Below, in pieces: positions 40,086 to 49,081 of a stretch of 64,000 nt of DNA. The notes beneath the pieces were generated by a model. The model was not told the origin of the DNA. It saw nothing but the letters and a program-made list of their open reading frames with translations, and ran no database searches. Source of the stretch: Pseudohoeflea suaedae (lineage in GTDB: Bacteria; Pseudomonadota; Alphaproteobacteria; Rhizobiales; Rhizobiaceae). The DNA is taken from contig NZ_SMSI01000001.1 of the NCBI RefSeq assembly GCF_004354915.1, positions 248,001 through 312,000 of the forward strand. The letters run 5' to 3'. How positions within the stretch are numbered: the first letter of the stretch is position 1; each line of letters begins with the position of its first letter. The position numbers were made by a program, and so were the translations under genes.

Positions 40086-41053
40086 TTACTGCCGATGATC
40101 GACCGCAGCTCGGCTTCCTTTTCATTGACGAGCCAGCCGTAATAATTTTCTTCCGGCATGCGGCTGCCGCCTTTTCCGCCATTCTTCCGGGCAAGCGCCT
40201 GAGCCCGCGCTTTCGCGCCGCCGATATTGTAGAGGGTGGCGGTGATGCCGGGATTTTTCGAGATGTCGAATCCGGCTATGGTCCTGTAGTCGTCAATGTC
40301 CGCCCGGATGGACGCCGCCATGTAGGCAAGGGTCGAATCGGGATCCATGATCGCCTCGTAGACGCCGGAGGCGTTGTCGGCGGAAATCCGCTTGATGCCG
40401 GCAACCTGTACGGCGAGATCCTGGTTGGTCAGCGCCGTCAGCGGGCTGAGCTGGCCGAGGCCGAAGGTCTGGCCCGCATAGAACGGCTCGAAGAAAACCG
40501 CATTGAAACGGTTGTTCGGATAGCTCTTGCCGCCCACGGTCTTGCCGCGGAATGTCGAATCCCAGACATCCTGCCGGCAGCTCCAGGTATCGCGGCTGTT
40601 CGACAGGGATTTGCAGGCGTCGAACTCGGGCCGATCCACGAAATCGGAAACCGCCTCGCCCTTGTAGTCGAAGCGGAAGCGTTCGCCCGCATAGGACATC
40701 GCCTTGACGTAATAGGTCTGCAGATGGTCGTAGGCGTCCACATTATAGGTGTGTTCGCCGACCAGCGCGCCGACGATGTGGATCGGATCGATCCCGAACA
40801 TCGAAGCCGTCTTGCGGATCTTCGACTTGAGCCGCTTGTCCGTCGCGATGAGGTCGCGGATCTTTTCGTATTTCTGCTCGAAAGTGGACTTGAGCGCCTG
40901 CGTCCGGCGCTTCGATGCACCGGGTATGGCCGGCTGCTCGACATTGCGGTTGCCCGCCGGCACCGTCACCGCGGCAAGGGACGGAAGCGTCGTGGCGGCA
41001 ATGAAGGCCCCGGCTGCGACAGCGAGCAGAAGCCTGCCTTTGGAAAATGCCAC
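40082..41053 (-). CDS. DUF1402 family periplasmic protein
   Basis: A 323-residue exported protein of the DUF1402 family, which resembles lysozyme-like or transglycosylase folds (HIVGALVGEHTYNVDAYDHLQTYYVKAM and AGQTFGLGQLSPLTAL, where E-H and G-L-G-Q-L resemble the catalytic glutamate region of lytic transglycosylases). The start is GTG 41053: AGGAGGAG lies seven bases upstream and the protein then begins with a signal peptide (AFSKGRLLLAVAAGAFIAATTLPSLA). The ATG at 41104 was rejected because it adds a hydrophilic leader and lacks such a site. The enzymatic role is an inference from motif resemblance. It converges on the XRE gene. Confidence 0.85.
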   Translation of the reverse strand: MAFSKGRLLLAVAAGAFIAATTLPSLAAVTVPAGNRNVEQPAIPGASKRRTQALKSTFEQKYEKIRDLIATDKRLKSKIRKTASMFGIDPIHIVGALVGEHTYNVDAYDHLQTYYVKAMSYAGERFRFDYKGEAVSDFVDRPEFDACKSLSNSRDTWSCRQDVWDSTFRGKTVGGKSYPNNRFNAVFFEPFYAGQTFGLGQLSPLTALTNQDLAVQVAGIKRISADNASGVYEAIMDPDSTLAYMAASIRADIDDYRTIAGFDISKNPGITATLYNIGGAKARAQALARKNGGKGGSRMPEENYYGWLVNEKEAELRSIIGSN

Positions 41054-41134
41054 GACGTGTCTCCTCCTGAATGTACCGGGCCCTTGCCGCGCCGGCGTGC
41101 TCACCGGCTGCGGCTGATAGGCGGGGCCCGTTCC

Positions 41135-42442
41135 TTAGAGGATGAAACGTGACAAATCTGTGTCCTGGGCCAGGTCGCCAACGTGCTTCCGGACATAATC
41201 CGAATCGATCTTCATTGTCGAGCCTGACTTGTCCGGCGCCTCGTAGGAGATCTCGTCGAGAACGCGCTCCATCACCGTCTGCAGGCGACGGGCGCCGATG
41301 TTCTCCAGCGTGCCGTTCAGGTGAACCGCGACTTCGGCCAGGGCGTCGATCGCATCCTCGGTGAAGTCGAGCGTCACGCCTTCGGTCTGCATCAGCGCCA
41401 CATACTGCTTGATGAGGCTGGCTTCGGTCTCGGTGAGAATGCGGCGGAAATCGTCCTTTTCCAGCGCCCGAAGCTCGACGCGGATGGGCAGACGGCCCTG
41501 CAGCTCGGGCAGGAGGTCCGACGGCTTGGACACGTGGAAGGCGCCCGATGCGATGAAGAGGATATGGTCGGTCTTCACCGGCCCGTATTTGGTGGCGACG
41601 GTGGAGCCTTCGACCAGCGGCAGAAGGTCACGCTGCACGCCTTCGCGGGAAACCCCCGCACCCATGCCGCCGTCCCGATTGGCGATCTTGTCGATCTCGT
41701 CGATGAAGACGATGCCTTCGTTTTCGGCCAGCTTGAGCGCTTCGGCCTGGATCTGCTCCATGTCCAGAAGCTTGTCGGATTCGTCGTTGACCAGCATGTC
41801 GTGCGACTGTTTGACGGTCGTCTTGACCTTGCGCTGGCGCCCGCCCATCGCCTTGCCGAACAGGTCGGAAATGTTCATCACGCCGATATTGCCGCCCGGC
41901 ATGCCCGGGATCTCGAAATTCGGCATGCCGCCCGAAGTGTCGCTGACCTCGATCTCGATTTCCTTGTCGTCGAGTTCGCCCGCGCGCAGCTTCTTGCGGA
42001 AGGAATCGCGGGTGGTCGGCGAGGCGGTCGCGCCGACGAGCGCGTCGAGCACCCGTTCCTCGGCACTGATATGGGCCTTGGCCTTGACCTCGTTGCGCTT
42101 CCTGTCGCGCACGATGCCGATGCCGACCTCCACGAGATCGCGGATGATCTGCTCCACATCGCGGCCGACATAACCGACCTCGGTGAACTTGGTGGCTTCC
42201 ACCTTCATGAAGGGTGCGCCGGCAAGTTTCGCCAGCCGCCGGGAAATCTCGGTCTTGCCGACGCCGGTCGGTCCGATCATCAGGATGTTCTTCGGCGTCA
42301 CCTCGTCTTTCAACGGCCCCTCGAGCTGCTGCCTGCGCCAGCGGTTGCGAAGCGCAATCGCTACGGCGCGCTTGGCGTCCTTCTGGCCGATGATGTAGCG
42401 GTCGAGCTCGGTGACCGTTTCGCGTGGGGAGAATGTGGTCAT
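41135..42442 (-). CDS. hslU: ATP-dependent protease ATPase subunit HslU
   Basis: HslU is the AAA+ unfoldase that feeds substrates to HslV. The 435-residue protein has the N-terminal region [33 protein letters not shown], Walker [10 protein letters not shown] near 56, the pore motif GYVGRDVEQ near 90, the I domain (100-240), Walker [12 protein letters not shown] near 247, the sensor region and the C-terminal tail DLSRFIL that docks in HslV. It is downstream of hslV with a 51-base gap; the two genes probably form a heat-inducible unit. No sigma-32 promoter could be placed with confidence. Confidence 0.97.
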   Translation of the reverse strand: MTTFSPRETVTELDRYIIGQKDAKRAVAIALRNRWRRQQLEGPLKDEVTPKNILMIGPTGVGKTEISRRLAKLAGAPFMKVEATKFTEVGYVGRDVEQIIRDLVEVGIGIVRDRKRNEVKAKAHISAEERVLDALVGATASPTTRDSFRKKLRAGELDDKEIEIEVSDTSGGMPNFEIPGMPGGNIGVMNISDLFGKAMGGRQRKVKTTVKQSHDMLVNDESDKLLDMEQIQAEALKLAENEGIVFIDEIDKIANRDGGMGAGVSREGVQRDLLPLVEGSTVATKYGPVKTDHILFIASGAFHVSKPSDLLPELQGRLPIRVELRALEKDDFRRILTETEASLIKQYVALMQTEGVTLDFTEDAIDALAEVAVHLNGTLENIGARRLQTVMERVLDEISYEAPDKSGSTMKIDSDYVRKHVGDLAQDTDLSRFIL

Positions 42443-42493
42443 TTCGAATACCTGCGGAATTGTCTCGCAAAAATGGGATGGATCGCGCGCGGA

Positions 42494-43054
42494 TTACTCC
42501 GCGTCCAGCGTTTCCATGACGATGTTGCCGTTGGTGTAGACGCAGATGTCGCCTGCGATCTCCATGGCGCGCCGGGCAATGTCCTCGGCCGACTTGTCGG
42601 TGTCCATCAGCGCGCGCGCTGCAGCGTAGGCGTAGTTGCCGCCCGATCCGATGGCCATCGTGCCGTGTTCGGGCTCAAGCACGTCGCCATTGCCGGTGAT
42701 CGCCAGGGTCACCGACTTGTCGGCGACCAGCATCATGGCTTCGAGCCGGCGGAGATAGCGGTCGGTACGCCAGTCCTTGGCCAGTTCAACCGCGGCGCGG
42801 GTGAGTTGGCCCGGATACTGCTCGAGCTTGGCTTCGAGCCGCTCGAGAAGCGTGAACGCGTCGGCGGTTGCGCCGGCGAACCCGGCGATGACCGAACCGT
42901 CCTTGCCGATGCGGCGGACCTTGCGCGCATTGCCCTTCATCACCGTCTGGCCGAGGCTGACCTGTCCGTCGCCCGCCATGACGGCCTTGCCGTTCTTGCG
43001 AACCGTGATGATGGTTGTGGCATGCATGCTGCCAAAGGGATTGTCTTCGGCCAT
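42494..43054 (-). CDS. hslV: ATP-dependent protease peptidase subunit HslV
   Basis: HslV forms the two-ring threonine protease core of the HslUV complex. The 186-residue protein has a 12-residue propeptide ([12 protein letters not shown]) that must be removed to expose the catalytic Thr13 of [23 protein letters not shown]. Other family motifs are [30 protein letters not shown] and [19 protein letters not shown] 43054 has AAGGA about eight bases upstream; the frame continues 35 codons further up without a good site. It is divergent from hisB with a 211-base gap in which I see no gene. Confidence 0.96.
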   Translation of the reverse strand: MAEDNPFGSMHATTIITVRKNGKAVMAGDGQVSLGQTVMKGNARKVRRIGKDGSVIAGFAGATADAFTLLERLEAKLEQYPGQLTRAAVELAKDWRTDRYLRRLEAMMLVADKSVTLAITGNGDVLEPEHGTMAIGSGGNYAYAAARALMDTDKSAEDIARRAMEIAGDICVYTNGNIVMETLDAE

Positions 43055-43265
43055 GGGGTAATCCTTGCTTTGCTTGGCCGGCGGAGCGGCCTGACTTTGG
43101 TTCCCGCCATATGTAAGCAGGGCAAACGTGATTGCAAACTCGCGCGGTTCGGCCCTCATTGCCGGCGGCCCTTGTCTGGATATTTCGCCGGGGTGCTGAT
43201 ATTGAGCGCGGGAAACATCGACCGGCCCCTATTCGGCCGGCACATGACGGACCGGAGATGCCCGA

Positions 43266-43874
43266 ATGGCACAGCCTTCGAAGAACCGCGCGGCGGAAGT
43301 CGCCCGCAAGACTGGGGAAACGGATATCGCCGTGGCGGTATCGGTCGACGGCACCGGCCGCTCGACGATCGAGACCGGTGTGGGCTTCTTCGATCACATG
43401 CTCGAACAGCTTTCGCGCCATTCCCTCATCGACATGGAGATCAAGGCCAAGGGCGATCTGCACATCGACGATCACCACACGGTGGAAGATGTCGGCATTG
43501 CCATCGGACAGGCCCTCAACAGGGCGCTCGGCGACCGCAAGGGCATCTGCCGCTATGCCTCGATCGACCTTGCCATGGACGAGACGCTGACCCGCGCCGC
43601 AGTCGACGTGTCGGGACGGCCCTTTCTGGTCTGGGACGTCGCCTTCACTGCGCCGCAGATCGGCACATTCGATACCGAACTGGTGCGCGAGTTCTTCCAG
43701 GCCCTGTCCCAGCACGGCGGCATCACGCTTCACGTGACCAATCACTACGGTGCCAACAGCCATCATATCGCCGAAAGCTGCTTCAAGGCGGTGGCGAGGG
43801 TGCTGCGCACCGCCTGCGAGATCGATCCGCGCATGGCCGATGCAATTCCCTCGACCAAAGGCATGCTGGTCTGA
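43266..43874 (+). CDS. hisB: Imidazoleglycerol-phosphate dehydratase
   Basis: HisB dehydrates imidazoleglycerol phosphate, the sixth step of histidine synthesis. The 202-residue monofunctional form has two imidazole-glycerol-phosphate dehydratase repeats with the manganese motifs [16 protein letters not shown] and [11 protein letters not shown], and in the second repeat [16 protein letters not shown]. It lacks the fused histidinol phosphatase of enterobacteria, as in most alphaproteobacteria. It starts the his cluster of this window (hisB-DUF2628-hisH-hisA-hisF-hisE) and is divergent from hslV. Confidence 0.96.
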   Translation: MAQPSKNRAAEVARKTGETDIAVAVSVDGTGRSTIETGVGFFDHMLEQLSRHSLIDMEIKAKGDLHIDDHHTVEDVGIAIGQALNRALGDRKGICRYASIDLAMDETLTRAAVDVSGRPFLVWDVAFTAPQIGTFDTELVREFFQALSQHGGITLHVTNHYGANSHHIAESCFKAVARVLRTACEIDPRMADAIPSTKGMLV

Positions 43875-43925
43875 GTGCGATACTGAACCATCGGGCGCCG
43901 GAATTTTCGTGAAAGGGAGAGGTCG

Positions 43926-44408
43926 ATGGCCTCCTACGCGATCTTGTCAGACAGAAATGCGCCGGGCGGCGACGAAACCGCCCGCGTCATTGCCGACCGC
44001 TTTGCCTGGCCGGCTTTCGCTTTCGGCGGCTTCTGGCTGTTGTGGCACCGTGCCTGGTTTGCCGGCGCGCTGGTGCTGATCGCGGATCTGACCATCCCGC
44101 TGCTGCTCTATCCGGGCGGCTATGCCGGTCTCGCCCTGGCCTTGGATATCGCGCTGGCGTTGATCGTCGGCCTGGAAGGCAATGCCTGGCGGCTCGATGC
44201 CGAGGAACGCCGCGGCAGGCGCATCGTCGATATCGTCGAGGCGCCTGATCCGGATACCGCCTTCGAAATCTATGCCTATCGCGCCGCAGCCCGCGCACTG
44301 CCGAAAACCCCGCCGCCGCTGCCCGGCAGGAATAACCAGCTTGTGCGGCCCCGTCCCGCGAGCACGCCCGACATGATCGGCCTCGTTCCTTCCCGCCGGG
44401 AGGGGTGA
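43926..44408 (+). CDS. DUF2628 membrane protein
   Basis: A 160-residue protein of the DUF2628 family. After a short N-terminal segment it has a hydrophobic block of two or three membrane helices (FAWPAFAFGGFWLLWHRAWFAGALVLIADLTIPLLLYP and YAGLALALDIALALIVGLEGNAWR), then a hydrophilic proline-rich tail. A GGGAGAGG sequence lies upstream of the ATG. The gene is regularly found between hisB and hisH in rhizobia, but has no known role in histidine synthesis. Confidence 0.87.
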   Translation: MASYAILSDRNAPGGDETARVIADRFAWPAFAFGGFWLLWHRAWFAGALVLIADLTIPLLLYPGGYAGLALALDIALALIVGLEGNAWRLDAEERRGRRIVDIVEAPDPDTAFEIYAYRAAARALPKTPPPLPGRNNQLVRPRPASTPDMIGLVPSRREG

Positions 44409-44411
44409 GGC

Positions 44412-45080
44412 ATGACCGGAAGTTCAGCCATGAAAGTTGCCATCATCGATTACGGATCGGGCAATCTCCGCTCCGCGACCAAGGCTTTCGAGCGCGCCGC
44501 CCGTGAACACGGGATCGATGCCGAGATCATTCTGACAGACAAGGCCGAGGTGGTGGCCGCTGCCGATCGCGTCGTTCTGCCGGGCGTCGGCGCCTATGCG
44601 GATTGCCGCGCCGGGCTCGACGCCGTGGACGGCATGGTCGAGGCGCTCAGGGACGCCGTGGAAGCCAAGGCGCGTCCGTTTCTCGGCATCTGCGTCGGCA
44701 CCCAGTTGATGTCCTCGCGCGGTCTCGAAAAAACCACCACGGAAGGGTTTGGCTGGATCCCCGGCGACGTGGTTGAAATGCAGCTCGCCGACCCCTCGCT
44801 GAAGATCCCGCAGATCGGGTGGAACACGATCGACGTCAGGAAGGCGCATCCGCTGTTTGACGGCATTCCGACAGGGCCGGACGGACTGCACGCCTATTTC
44901 GTCCACTCCTACCACCTGGCCGCGACCGATCCCGACCATGTTCTGGCGACGACCGAATATGGCGGCGCCGTCACCGCGTCCGTGGGCCGCGACAACATGG
45001 TGGGCACGCAGTTTCACCCCGAAAAGAGCCAGACCCTCGGCCTGGCCCTTATCGCCAATTTCCTCCGGTGGAAGCCGTAA
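44412..45080 (+). CDS. hisH: Imidazole glycerol phosphate synthase glutaminase subunit HisH
   Basis: HisH is the class I glutaminase that supplies ammonia to HisF. The 222-residue protein has the family start [22 protein letters not shown], the oxyanion strand [13 protein letters not shown], the catalytic cysteine C94 in GICVGTQLM, and the catalytic His-Glu pair in FHPEKSQ near the C-terminus. ATG 44412 has GGGAGGGG upstream and was preferred; the ATG six codons later (44430) gives the shortest conserved protein and is a reasonable alternative. It lies between DUF2628 and hisA with almost no gap. Confidence 0.95.
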   Translation: MTGSSAMKVAIIDYGSGNLRSATKAFERAAREHGIDAEIILTDKAEVVAAADRVVLPGVGAYADCRAGLDAVDGMVEALRDAVEAKARPFLGICVGTQLMSSRGLEKTTTEGFGWIPGDVVEMQLADPSLKIPQIGWNTIDVRKAHPLFDGIPTGPDGLHAYFVHSYHLAATDPDHVLATTEYGGAVTASVGRDNMVGTQFHPEKSQTLGLALIANFLRWKP

Positions 45081-45082
45081 GC

Positions 45083-45814
45083 ATGAGCAAGAAGATCCTC
45101 TTTCCCGCCATCGACCTCAAGGACGGCCAGTGTGTCCGCCTCAAGCTCGGCGAAATGGACACGGCGACCGTCTATAACGACGATCCCGCCGCACAAGCCA
45201 GGGCCTTCGAGGAGATGGGCTTTGAATGGCTGCATGTCGTCGATCTCAACGGCGCCTTCGAGGGCCAGTCGGTCAACGGCGCGGCCGTCGAATCGATCAT
45301 CAAGGCCACGAAGAACCCGGTGCAGCTCGGCGGCGGCATCCGCACGCTCGCCCATATCGAGACCTGGCTGTCCAAGGGCCTGTCGCGGGTCATTCTCGGC
45401 ACCATAGCCGTGCGCGATCCGAAGCTGGTGCGCGAGGCCTGCAAGTTCTTCCCCGGCCGCGTCGCCGTCGGCATCGATGCCAAGGGCGGCAAGGTGGCGG
45501 TCGAGGGCTGGGCGGAAGCCAGCGAGCTCGGCGTCATCGAGATGGCCAGGCGTTTCGAGGGCGCGGGCGTTGCCGCGATCATCTACACGGACATCGACCG
45601 AGACGGCATTCTGACCGGCATCAACTGGGACGCCACCATCGAACTTGCCGGCGCGGTGTCGATCCCGGTCATCGCCTCGGGCGGGCTCGCATCGCTCGAC
45701 GATATCCGCCGCATGACCGAGCCCGATGCATCGGGCCTCGAAGGCGCCATTTCCGGCCGCGCCCTCTATGACGGCCGCATCGATCCGGCCGAAGCGCTGG
45801 CGATCTTGAGATGA
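45083..45814 (+). CDS. hisA: Phosphoribosyl-formimino-AICAR ribotide isomerase
   Basis: HisA opens the ribose of ProFAR to form PRFAR, the substrate of HisF. The 243-residue TIM barrel has the start [19 protein letters not shown] with the catalytic aspartate at the first strand, [14 protein letters not shown], and the second catalytic aspartate in [14 protein letters not shown]. The C-terminal phosphate-binding motif [14 protein letters not shown] follows. ATG 45083 lies two bases after the hisH stop; the GTG at 45068 is inside hisH. Unusually, hisF does not follow directly; an inserted segment of about 1 kb intervenes. Confidence 0.96.
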   Translation: MSKKILFPAIDLKDGQCVRLKLGEMDTATVYNDDPAAQARAFEEMGFEWLHVVDLNGAFEGQSVNGAAVESIIKATKNPVQLGGGIRTLAHIETWLSKGLSRVILGTIAVRDPKLVREACKFFPGRVAVGIDAKGGKVAVEGWAEASELGVIEMARRFEGAGVAAIIYTDIDRDGILTGINWDATIELAGAVSIPVIASGGLASLDDIRRMTEPDASGLEGAISGRALYDGRIDPAEALAILR

Positions 45815-45896
45815 TTGCCGTGCGCGGCGTGGTGAGAAAGCAAAAGCCAAATCAACAGAATCACTTAGGCCTGCCTGCATAAATGATTGAGTTTTA

Positions 45897-45925
45897 TTGA
45901 CAAATTGGCAGTTTTCTACTATATT
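45897..45925 (+). promoter_or_regulatory. Near-consensus sigma-70 type promoter in his insertion
   Basis: TTGACA (45897-45902), a 17-base spacer, and TATATT (45920-45925). This is the best -35/-10 match I found in the window and is unusual for the high-GC surroundings. It points toward the terminator at 45963-45986 and the 3' end of the DUF3800 gene. Confidence 0.7.
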
Positions 45926-45931
45926 TCACGT

Positions 45932-45987
45932 AAGTGGATTGGGGGTTCCCGGTCGGCGTCGAGCCTCGGAGTAGTCCGAGGCTTTTC
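45932..45987 (+). ncRNA. Candidate short RNA between hisA and the DUF3800 gene
   Basis: A strong promoter followed by an intrinsic terminator defines a predicted transcript of about 55 bases with no room for a gene. The predicted start is a few bases after the -10; it contains a short GGG...CCC element (GGGGGTTCCC) and the terminator hairpin. It might be a real small RNA of the inserted segment, a leader for antisense transcription into the DUF3800 gene, or a remnant. The exact ends are inferred from promoter and terminator positions only. Confidence 0.4.
45963..45986 (+). terminator. Intrinsic terminator after hisA
   Basis: A perfect eight-base stem (GCCTCGGA / TCCGAGGC), loop GTAG, followed by TTTT. 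On this strand it would stop transcripts from hisA and from the promoter at 45897, so it separates hisF-hisE-coaA from the upstream his genes. Confidence 0.75.
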
Positions 45988-45989
45988 GC

Positions 45990-46733
45990 TTATTTGGGGA
46001 TGTATATGCCCCGGCTTGGCTGCGAGAAGCGGCGGGATCCCATTATTTTTCTTTGAATGAGTTCATACGCTCTATTGGCTTGCGCTGGCCTGAAAACCCG
46101 TAGGCCGAGCGGTCGTGCCGTCAGATCGGCGATCTGCATTCCCGTGGAATTGGTTCTCTTATCGGAGAAGTGAATGATGAAATTGGGGAAGCGTTCATGC
46201 AATTCGTTCTCGCCAGATGTGATGCGCCGAAACTCCAGCTCCAGTTCGTTATCCTCCTTCGAGCCCCTCTTCTCGAAAATGAAGTGCGTACGTCGGTCCA
46301 CTTCGCCGTGTCGCTTAAGAAAGAGAGCGGCCTGCTGAAGGCAGATCTTGAGGCAGATTGAATAGGGATTTTCAGCAAAGAAGTCTGTACGCAGTTCATC
46401 CTTGTGGATCACCGTGGAGAATATCCGAAACGGGCTCTTCTTCACACATTCATTGAGGTCGGAAAGAAAGCGTTCCCTTAGCGTCTGATCCACAAAGATC
46501 CGGAAATCGTTTTTCTGCTTCCGTATGTCATGCTCATGCAGAACGATCGAATCGTGACCGAAATAGTGGAACTTCAGCCGCTGAAACCGAGGCACGACGC
46601 GGGTGCAGTATGTGTCCTTCCGGAACGCGCATAATGCCAGCGCAAAAACTGGATATCTCGGGTCTACCGAGATAAGAGAGTGGTCCCCGCTTTCGTCGGC
46701 GTAGAAGATATAGCTTCCATCTTGAGTTTTCAT
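45990..46733 (-). CDS. DUF3800 domain protein (inserted in his cluster)
   Basis: A 247-residue protein of the DUF3800 family, recognisable from the N-terminal [10 protein letters not shown] and the C-terminal motif [17 protein letters not shown]. Other conserved acidic or histidine residues are in [10 protein letters not shown] and [18 protein letters not shown]. These acidic positions resemble an RNase H-like nuclease fold, which some have proposed for the family, but no activity is established. The gene runs opposite to the his genes and is visibly less GC-rich, with more frequent A/T third codon positions than its neighbours. It is the cargo of an insertion between hisA and hisF. DUF3800 genes are often near mobile or defence genes in other genomes; this neighbourhood has none. 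Confidence 0.82.
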   Translation of the reverse strand: MKTQDGSYIFYADESGDHSLISVDPRYPVFALALCAFRKDTYCTRVVPRFQRLKFHYFGHDSIVLHEHDIRKQKNDFRIFVDQTLRERFLSDLNECVKKSPFRIFSTVIHKDELRTDFFAENPYSICLKICLQQAALFLKRHGEVDRRTHFIFEKRGSKEDNELELEFRRITSGENELHERFPNFIIHFSDKRTNSTGMQIADLTARPLGLRVFRPAQANRAYELIQRKIMGSRRFSQPSRGIYIPK

Positions 46734-46768
46734 ATGGAAATCCCGACCAATCCAGAGGTGTATTTGTA

Positions 46769-46894
46769 GTGACCCTCAAATCCCGTGTCATTCCCTGTTT
46801 CGACGTGACGGATGGGCGGCCCGCGACGCCCGCAGCGGCTTGCCCGCCAGGACGCGCATGCAAGAGAAACGACGCCAGGGAGATTTCACAATGA
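46769..46894 (+). pseudogene. Diverged duplicate of the hisF 5' end (41-codon remnant)
   Basis: From 46769 the sequence repeats the first 17 codons of hisF: 43 of 51 bases match 46891-46941, and most differences are at third positions, so the protein reads [17 protein letters not shown] against [17 protein letters not shown]. The start is GTG instead of ATG. After codon 17 similarity ends, but the frame stays open for 41 codons and its TGA overlaps the true hisF ATG (ATGA). The pattern suggests a fragment from a related hisF carried in with the DUF3800 segment rather than a recent tandem copy. Whether the short frame is translated is unknown. Confidence 0.72.
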
Positions 46895-47667
46895 CCCTCA
46901 AATCCCGCGTCATTCCCTGTCTCGACGTCAAGGACGGCCGCGTCGTCAAGGGGGTCAACTTCGTGGACCTCATCGACGCCGGCGATCCGGTCGAGGCCGC
47001 AATCGCCTATGACGCCGCAGGTGCCGACGAGCTCTGCTTCCTCGATATCACCGCTTCATCGGACAATCGCGAGACGATCTTCGACGTCGTGGCGCGCACC
47101 GCCGAACATTGCTTCATGCCGCTCACCGTGGGTGGCGGCGTACGCGCGGTGGCCGATATCCGCAAACTTCTTCTCGCAGGTGCCGACAAGGTGTCGATCA
47201 ACACCGCTGCGGTGCAGAACCCCGACTTCGTGGCCGAAGCCGCCGACAAGTTCGGCAATCAGTGCATAGTGGTTGCGATCGATGCCAAGAAGGTTTCCGA
47301 AAAGGGTGAGACCGACCGCTGGGAGATCTTCACCCATGGCGGACGGACCCCGACCGGGATCGACGCCGTCGAGTTCGCACGCAAGGTGGTCGATCTGGGC
47401 GCCGGCGAAATCCTGCTGACATCGATGGACCGCGATGGCACCAAGGCGGGCTACGACATCGCGCTCACCCGGACGATCGCCGACGCCATCCCGGCTCCCG
47501 TCATCGCCTCGGGCGGGGTGGGCGACCTCGATCATCTGGTCGCGGGTATCCGGGACGGTCACGCGACGGCCGTGCTTGCCGCCTCGATTTTCCACTTCGG
47601 CACCTATACGATCGGCGAAGCCAAGCAACATATGGCAAAAGCCGGATTGCAGATGCGGCTCAACTGA
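46891..47667 (+). CDS. hisF: Imidazole glycerol phosphate synthase cyclase subunit HisF
   Basis: HisF closes the imidazole ring using ammonia from HisH, releasing IGP and AICAR (the PurH substrate). The 258-residue TIM barrel has the start [20 protein letters not shown] with the catalytic aspartate D11 (numbering from ATG), [17 protein letters not shown], the second catalytic aspartate in [15 protein letters not shown], and the C-terminal phosphate site [17 protein letters not shown] 46891 has AGGGAG about nine bases upstream; the upstream in-frame start at 46840 is rejected. It is cut off from hisA by an inserted segment with a terminator, so it needs its own promoter or readthrough. Confidence 0.96.
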   Translation: MTLKSRVIPCLDVKDGRVVKGVNFVDLIDAGDPVEAAIAYDAAGADELCFLDITASSDNRETIFDVVARTAEHCFMPLTVGGGVRAVADIRKLLLAGADKVSINTAAVQNPDFVAEAADKFGNQCIVVAIDAKKVSEKGETDRWEIFTHGGRTPTGIDAVEFARKVVDLGAGEILLTSMDRDGTKAGYDIALTRTIADAIPAPVIASGGVGDLDHLVAGIRDGHATAVLAASIFHFGTYTIGEAKQHMAKAGLQMRLN

Positions 47668-47726
47668 GCCGGACCTGCGGATCGATCACTCCGACCGTCC
47701 AGCCTGACTTTCACGGGACATGACCT

Positions 47727-48050
47727 ATGACCGATTTCACCCTTGCCGATCTCGAGGCCATCATCGCCAGGCGCGCCGCCGCCTCGCCGGAGGAATCCTG
47801 GACCGCCAGGCTCGTGGCATCCGGCATGGAAAAGGCCGCCAAGAAGCTCGGCGAGGAAGCGGTCGAAACCGTGATTGCCGGGATGAAGGGCGAGAAGGCG
47901 GAAATCGCGAGCGAATCCGCCGATCTTCTCTTTCATCTTCTCGTCGTGCTAAGGATGAGCGATGTGCCGCTGAGTGACGTTTTGGCGGAGCTTGAGCGGC
48001 GGACCGGCCAGAGCGGGATCGCGGAGAAGGCTTCCCGCAGCGCCAGCTGA
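47727..48050 (+). CDS. hisE: Phosphoribosyl-ATP pyrophosphatase
   Basis: HisE removes pyrophosphate from phosphoribosyl-ATP, the second histidine step. The 107-residue all-helical protein has the MazG-like motif [33 protein letters not shown], in which the E-E pair and E-x-x-E residues bind magnesium, and a second helix [19 protein letters not shown]. It is stand-alone, not fused to hisI. It is 59 bases after hisF and 44 before coaA, consistent with one transcript. Confidence 0.94.
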   Translation: MTDFTLADLEAIIARRAAASPEESWTARLVASGMEKAAKKLGEEAVETVIAGMKGEKAEIASESADLLFHLLVVLRMSDVPLSDVLAELERRTGQSGIAEKASRSAS

Positions 48051-48094
48051 ACTGGCGATACGGCGGGGGGAGAATTTGCCATGAGCCACGCAGA

Positions 48095-49081
48095 ATGAGC
48101 CATATCGATCCGGCGAGCGACACGCTCGACCATTTCCGGGGCGACGATTTTTCGCCCTATCGCTTCTTTTCCGCAGAAGACTGGGCCCGGTTCCGCGCCG
48201 ATACACCGCTGACGCTGACCGAGGAGGAGGTGCGCCGGCTGCGGTCCCTGAACGATCCGGTCGATCTCGGCGAGATCCGTCGCATCTATCTCGCATTGTC
48301 GCGCCTGTTGTCGACGCATGTGGAATCGTCGCAGCTGCTGTTCAATCAGCGCAAGAGCTTCCTCAACATCGACCAGGCCTGGAAAACGCCCTTCATCATC
48401 GGCATCGCCGGTTCGGTGGCCGTGGGCAAGTCGACCACCGCCCGTGTCCTGGCTGAGCTTCTCGCGCGCTGGCCCTCGAGCCCGAAGGTCGATCTCGTTA
48501 CGACGGACGGATTCCTGTATCCCAACGAGATCCTGCTTCGCGAGAACCTGATGGAACGCAAGGGGTTTCCGGAAAGCTACGACGTCAGCGCGGTCTTGCG
48601 TTTCCTCTCGGACATCAAGGCCGGCCAGCCCAATGTGAAGGCGCCGAAATACTCGCACCTGACCTATGACGTGCTGCCCGACGAATTTACCGTCATCGAC
48701 CGTCCGGATATCCTGATCTTCGAGGGCATCAACGTGCTGCAGGTGCGCGATCTGCCGGAGGACGGCAAGATCGTGCCTTTTGTGTCCGACTTCTTCGACT
48801 TCTCGATCTATATCGATGCGGATGAGGAGGACATTCACCGCTGGTATGTCGAGCGGTTCATGCGCCTGCGCGAGACGGCCTTCCGCAATCCGGAATCCTT
48901 CTTCAACCGCTATGCCTCGATCGCGGAAGAGGCGGCACGCGCCAAGGCCGAAGACCTGTGGGCCAACATCAACCTCAAGAACCTGAAGCGCAATATCCTG
49001 CCGACGCGCCCCCGCGCCGATCTGATCCTCCGAAAAGGACCGGATCACCTCATCGAGCAGGTGGCGCTTAGGAAGCTGTGA
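48095..49081 (+). CDS. coaA: Type I pantothenate kinase
   Basis: CoaA phosphorylates pantothenate, the first committed step of CoA synthesis. The 328-residue protein has the P-loop [17 protein letters not shown] near 103-119, [16 protein letters not shown] near 132 (catalytic aspartate), [13 protein letters not shown] near 190 and the C-terminal [22 protein letters not shown] motif that binds pantothenate. This is the bacterial type I form, feedback-inhibited by CoA in E. coli. coaE is also in this window, on the other side of secB. Its 3' end overlaps the next gene tail-to-tail by 14 bases. Confidence 0.95.
   Translation: MSHIDPASDTLDHFRGDDFSPYRFFSAEDWARFRADTPLTLTEEEVRRLRSLNDPVDLGEIRRIYLALSRLLSTHVESSQLLFNQRKSFLNIDQAWKTPFIIGIAGSVAVGKSTTARVLAELLARWPSSPKVDLVTTDGFLYPNEILLRENLMERKGFPESYDVSAVLRFLSDIKAGQPNVKAPKYSHLTYDVLPDEFTVIDRPDILIFEGINVLQVRDLPEDGKIVPFVSDFFDFSIYIDADEEDIHRWYVERFMRLRETAFRNPESFFNRYASIAEEAARAKAEDLWANINLKNLKRNILPTRPRADLILRKGPDHLIEQVALRKL

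Noticed and set aside
43070-43150. Possible heat-shock (sigma-32) promoter for hslVU
   Set aside because: Only a loose TTGCAA...ACATAT pair is visible; no match to the alphaproteobacterial sigma-32 pattern could be defended.
43728-43738. TTCACGTGA within hisB
   Set aside because: Only one half matches the parS consensus and the other half is CC; explained by coding.
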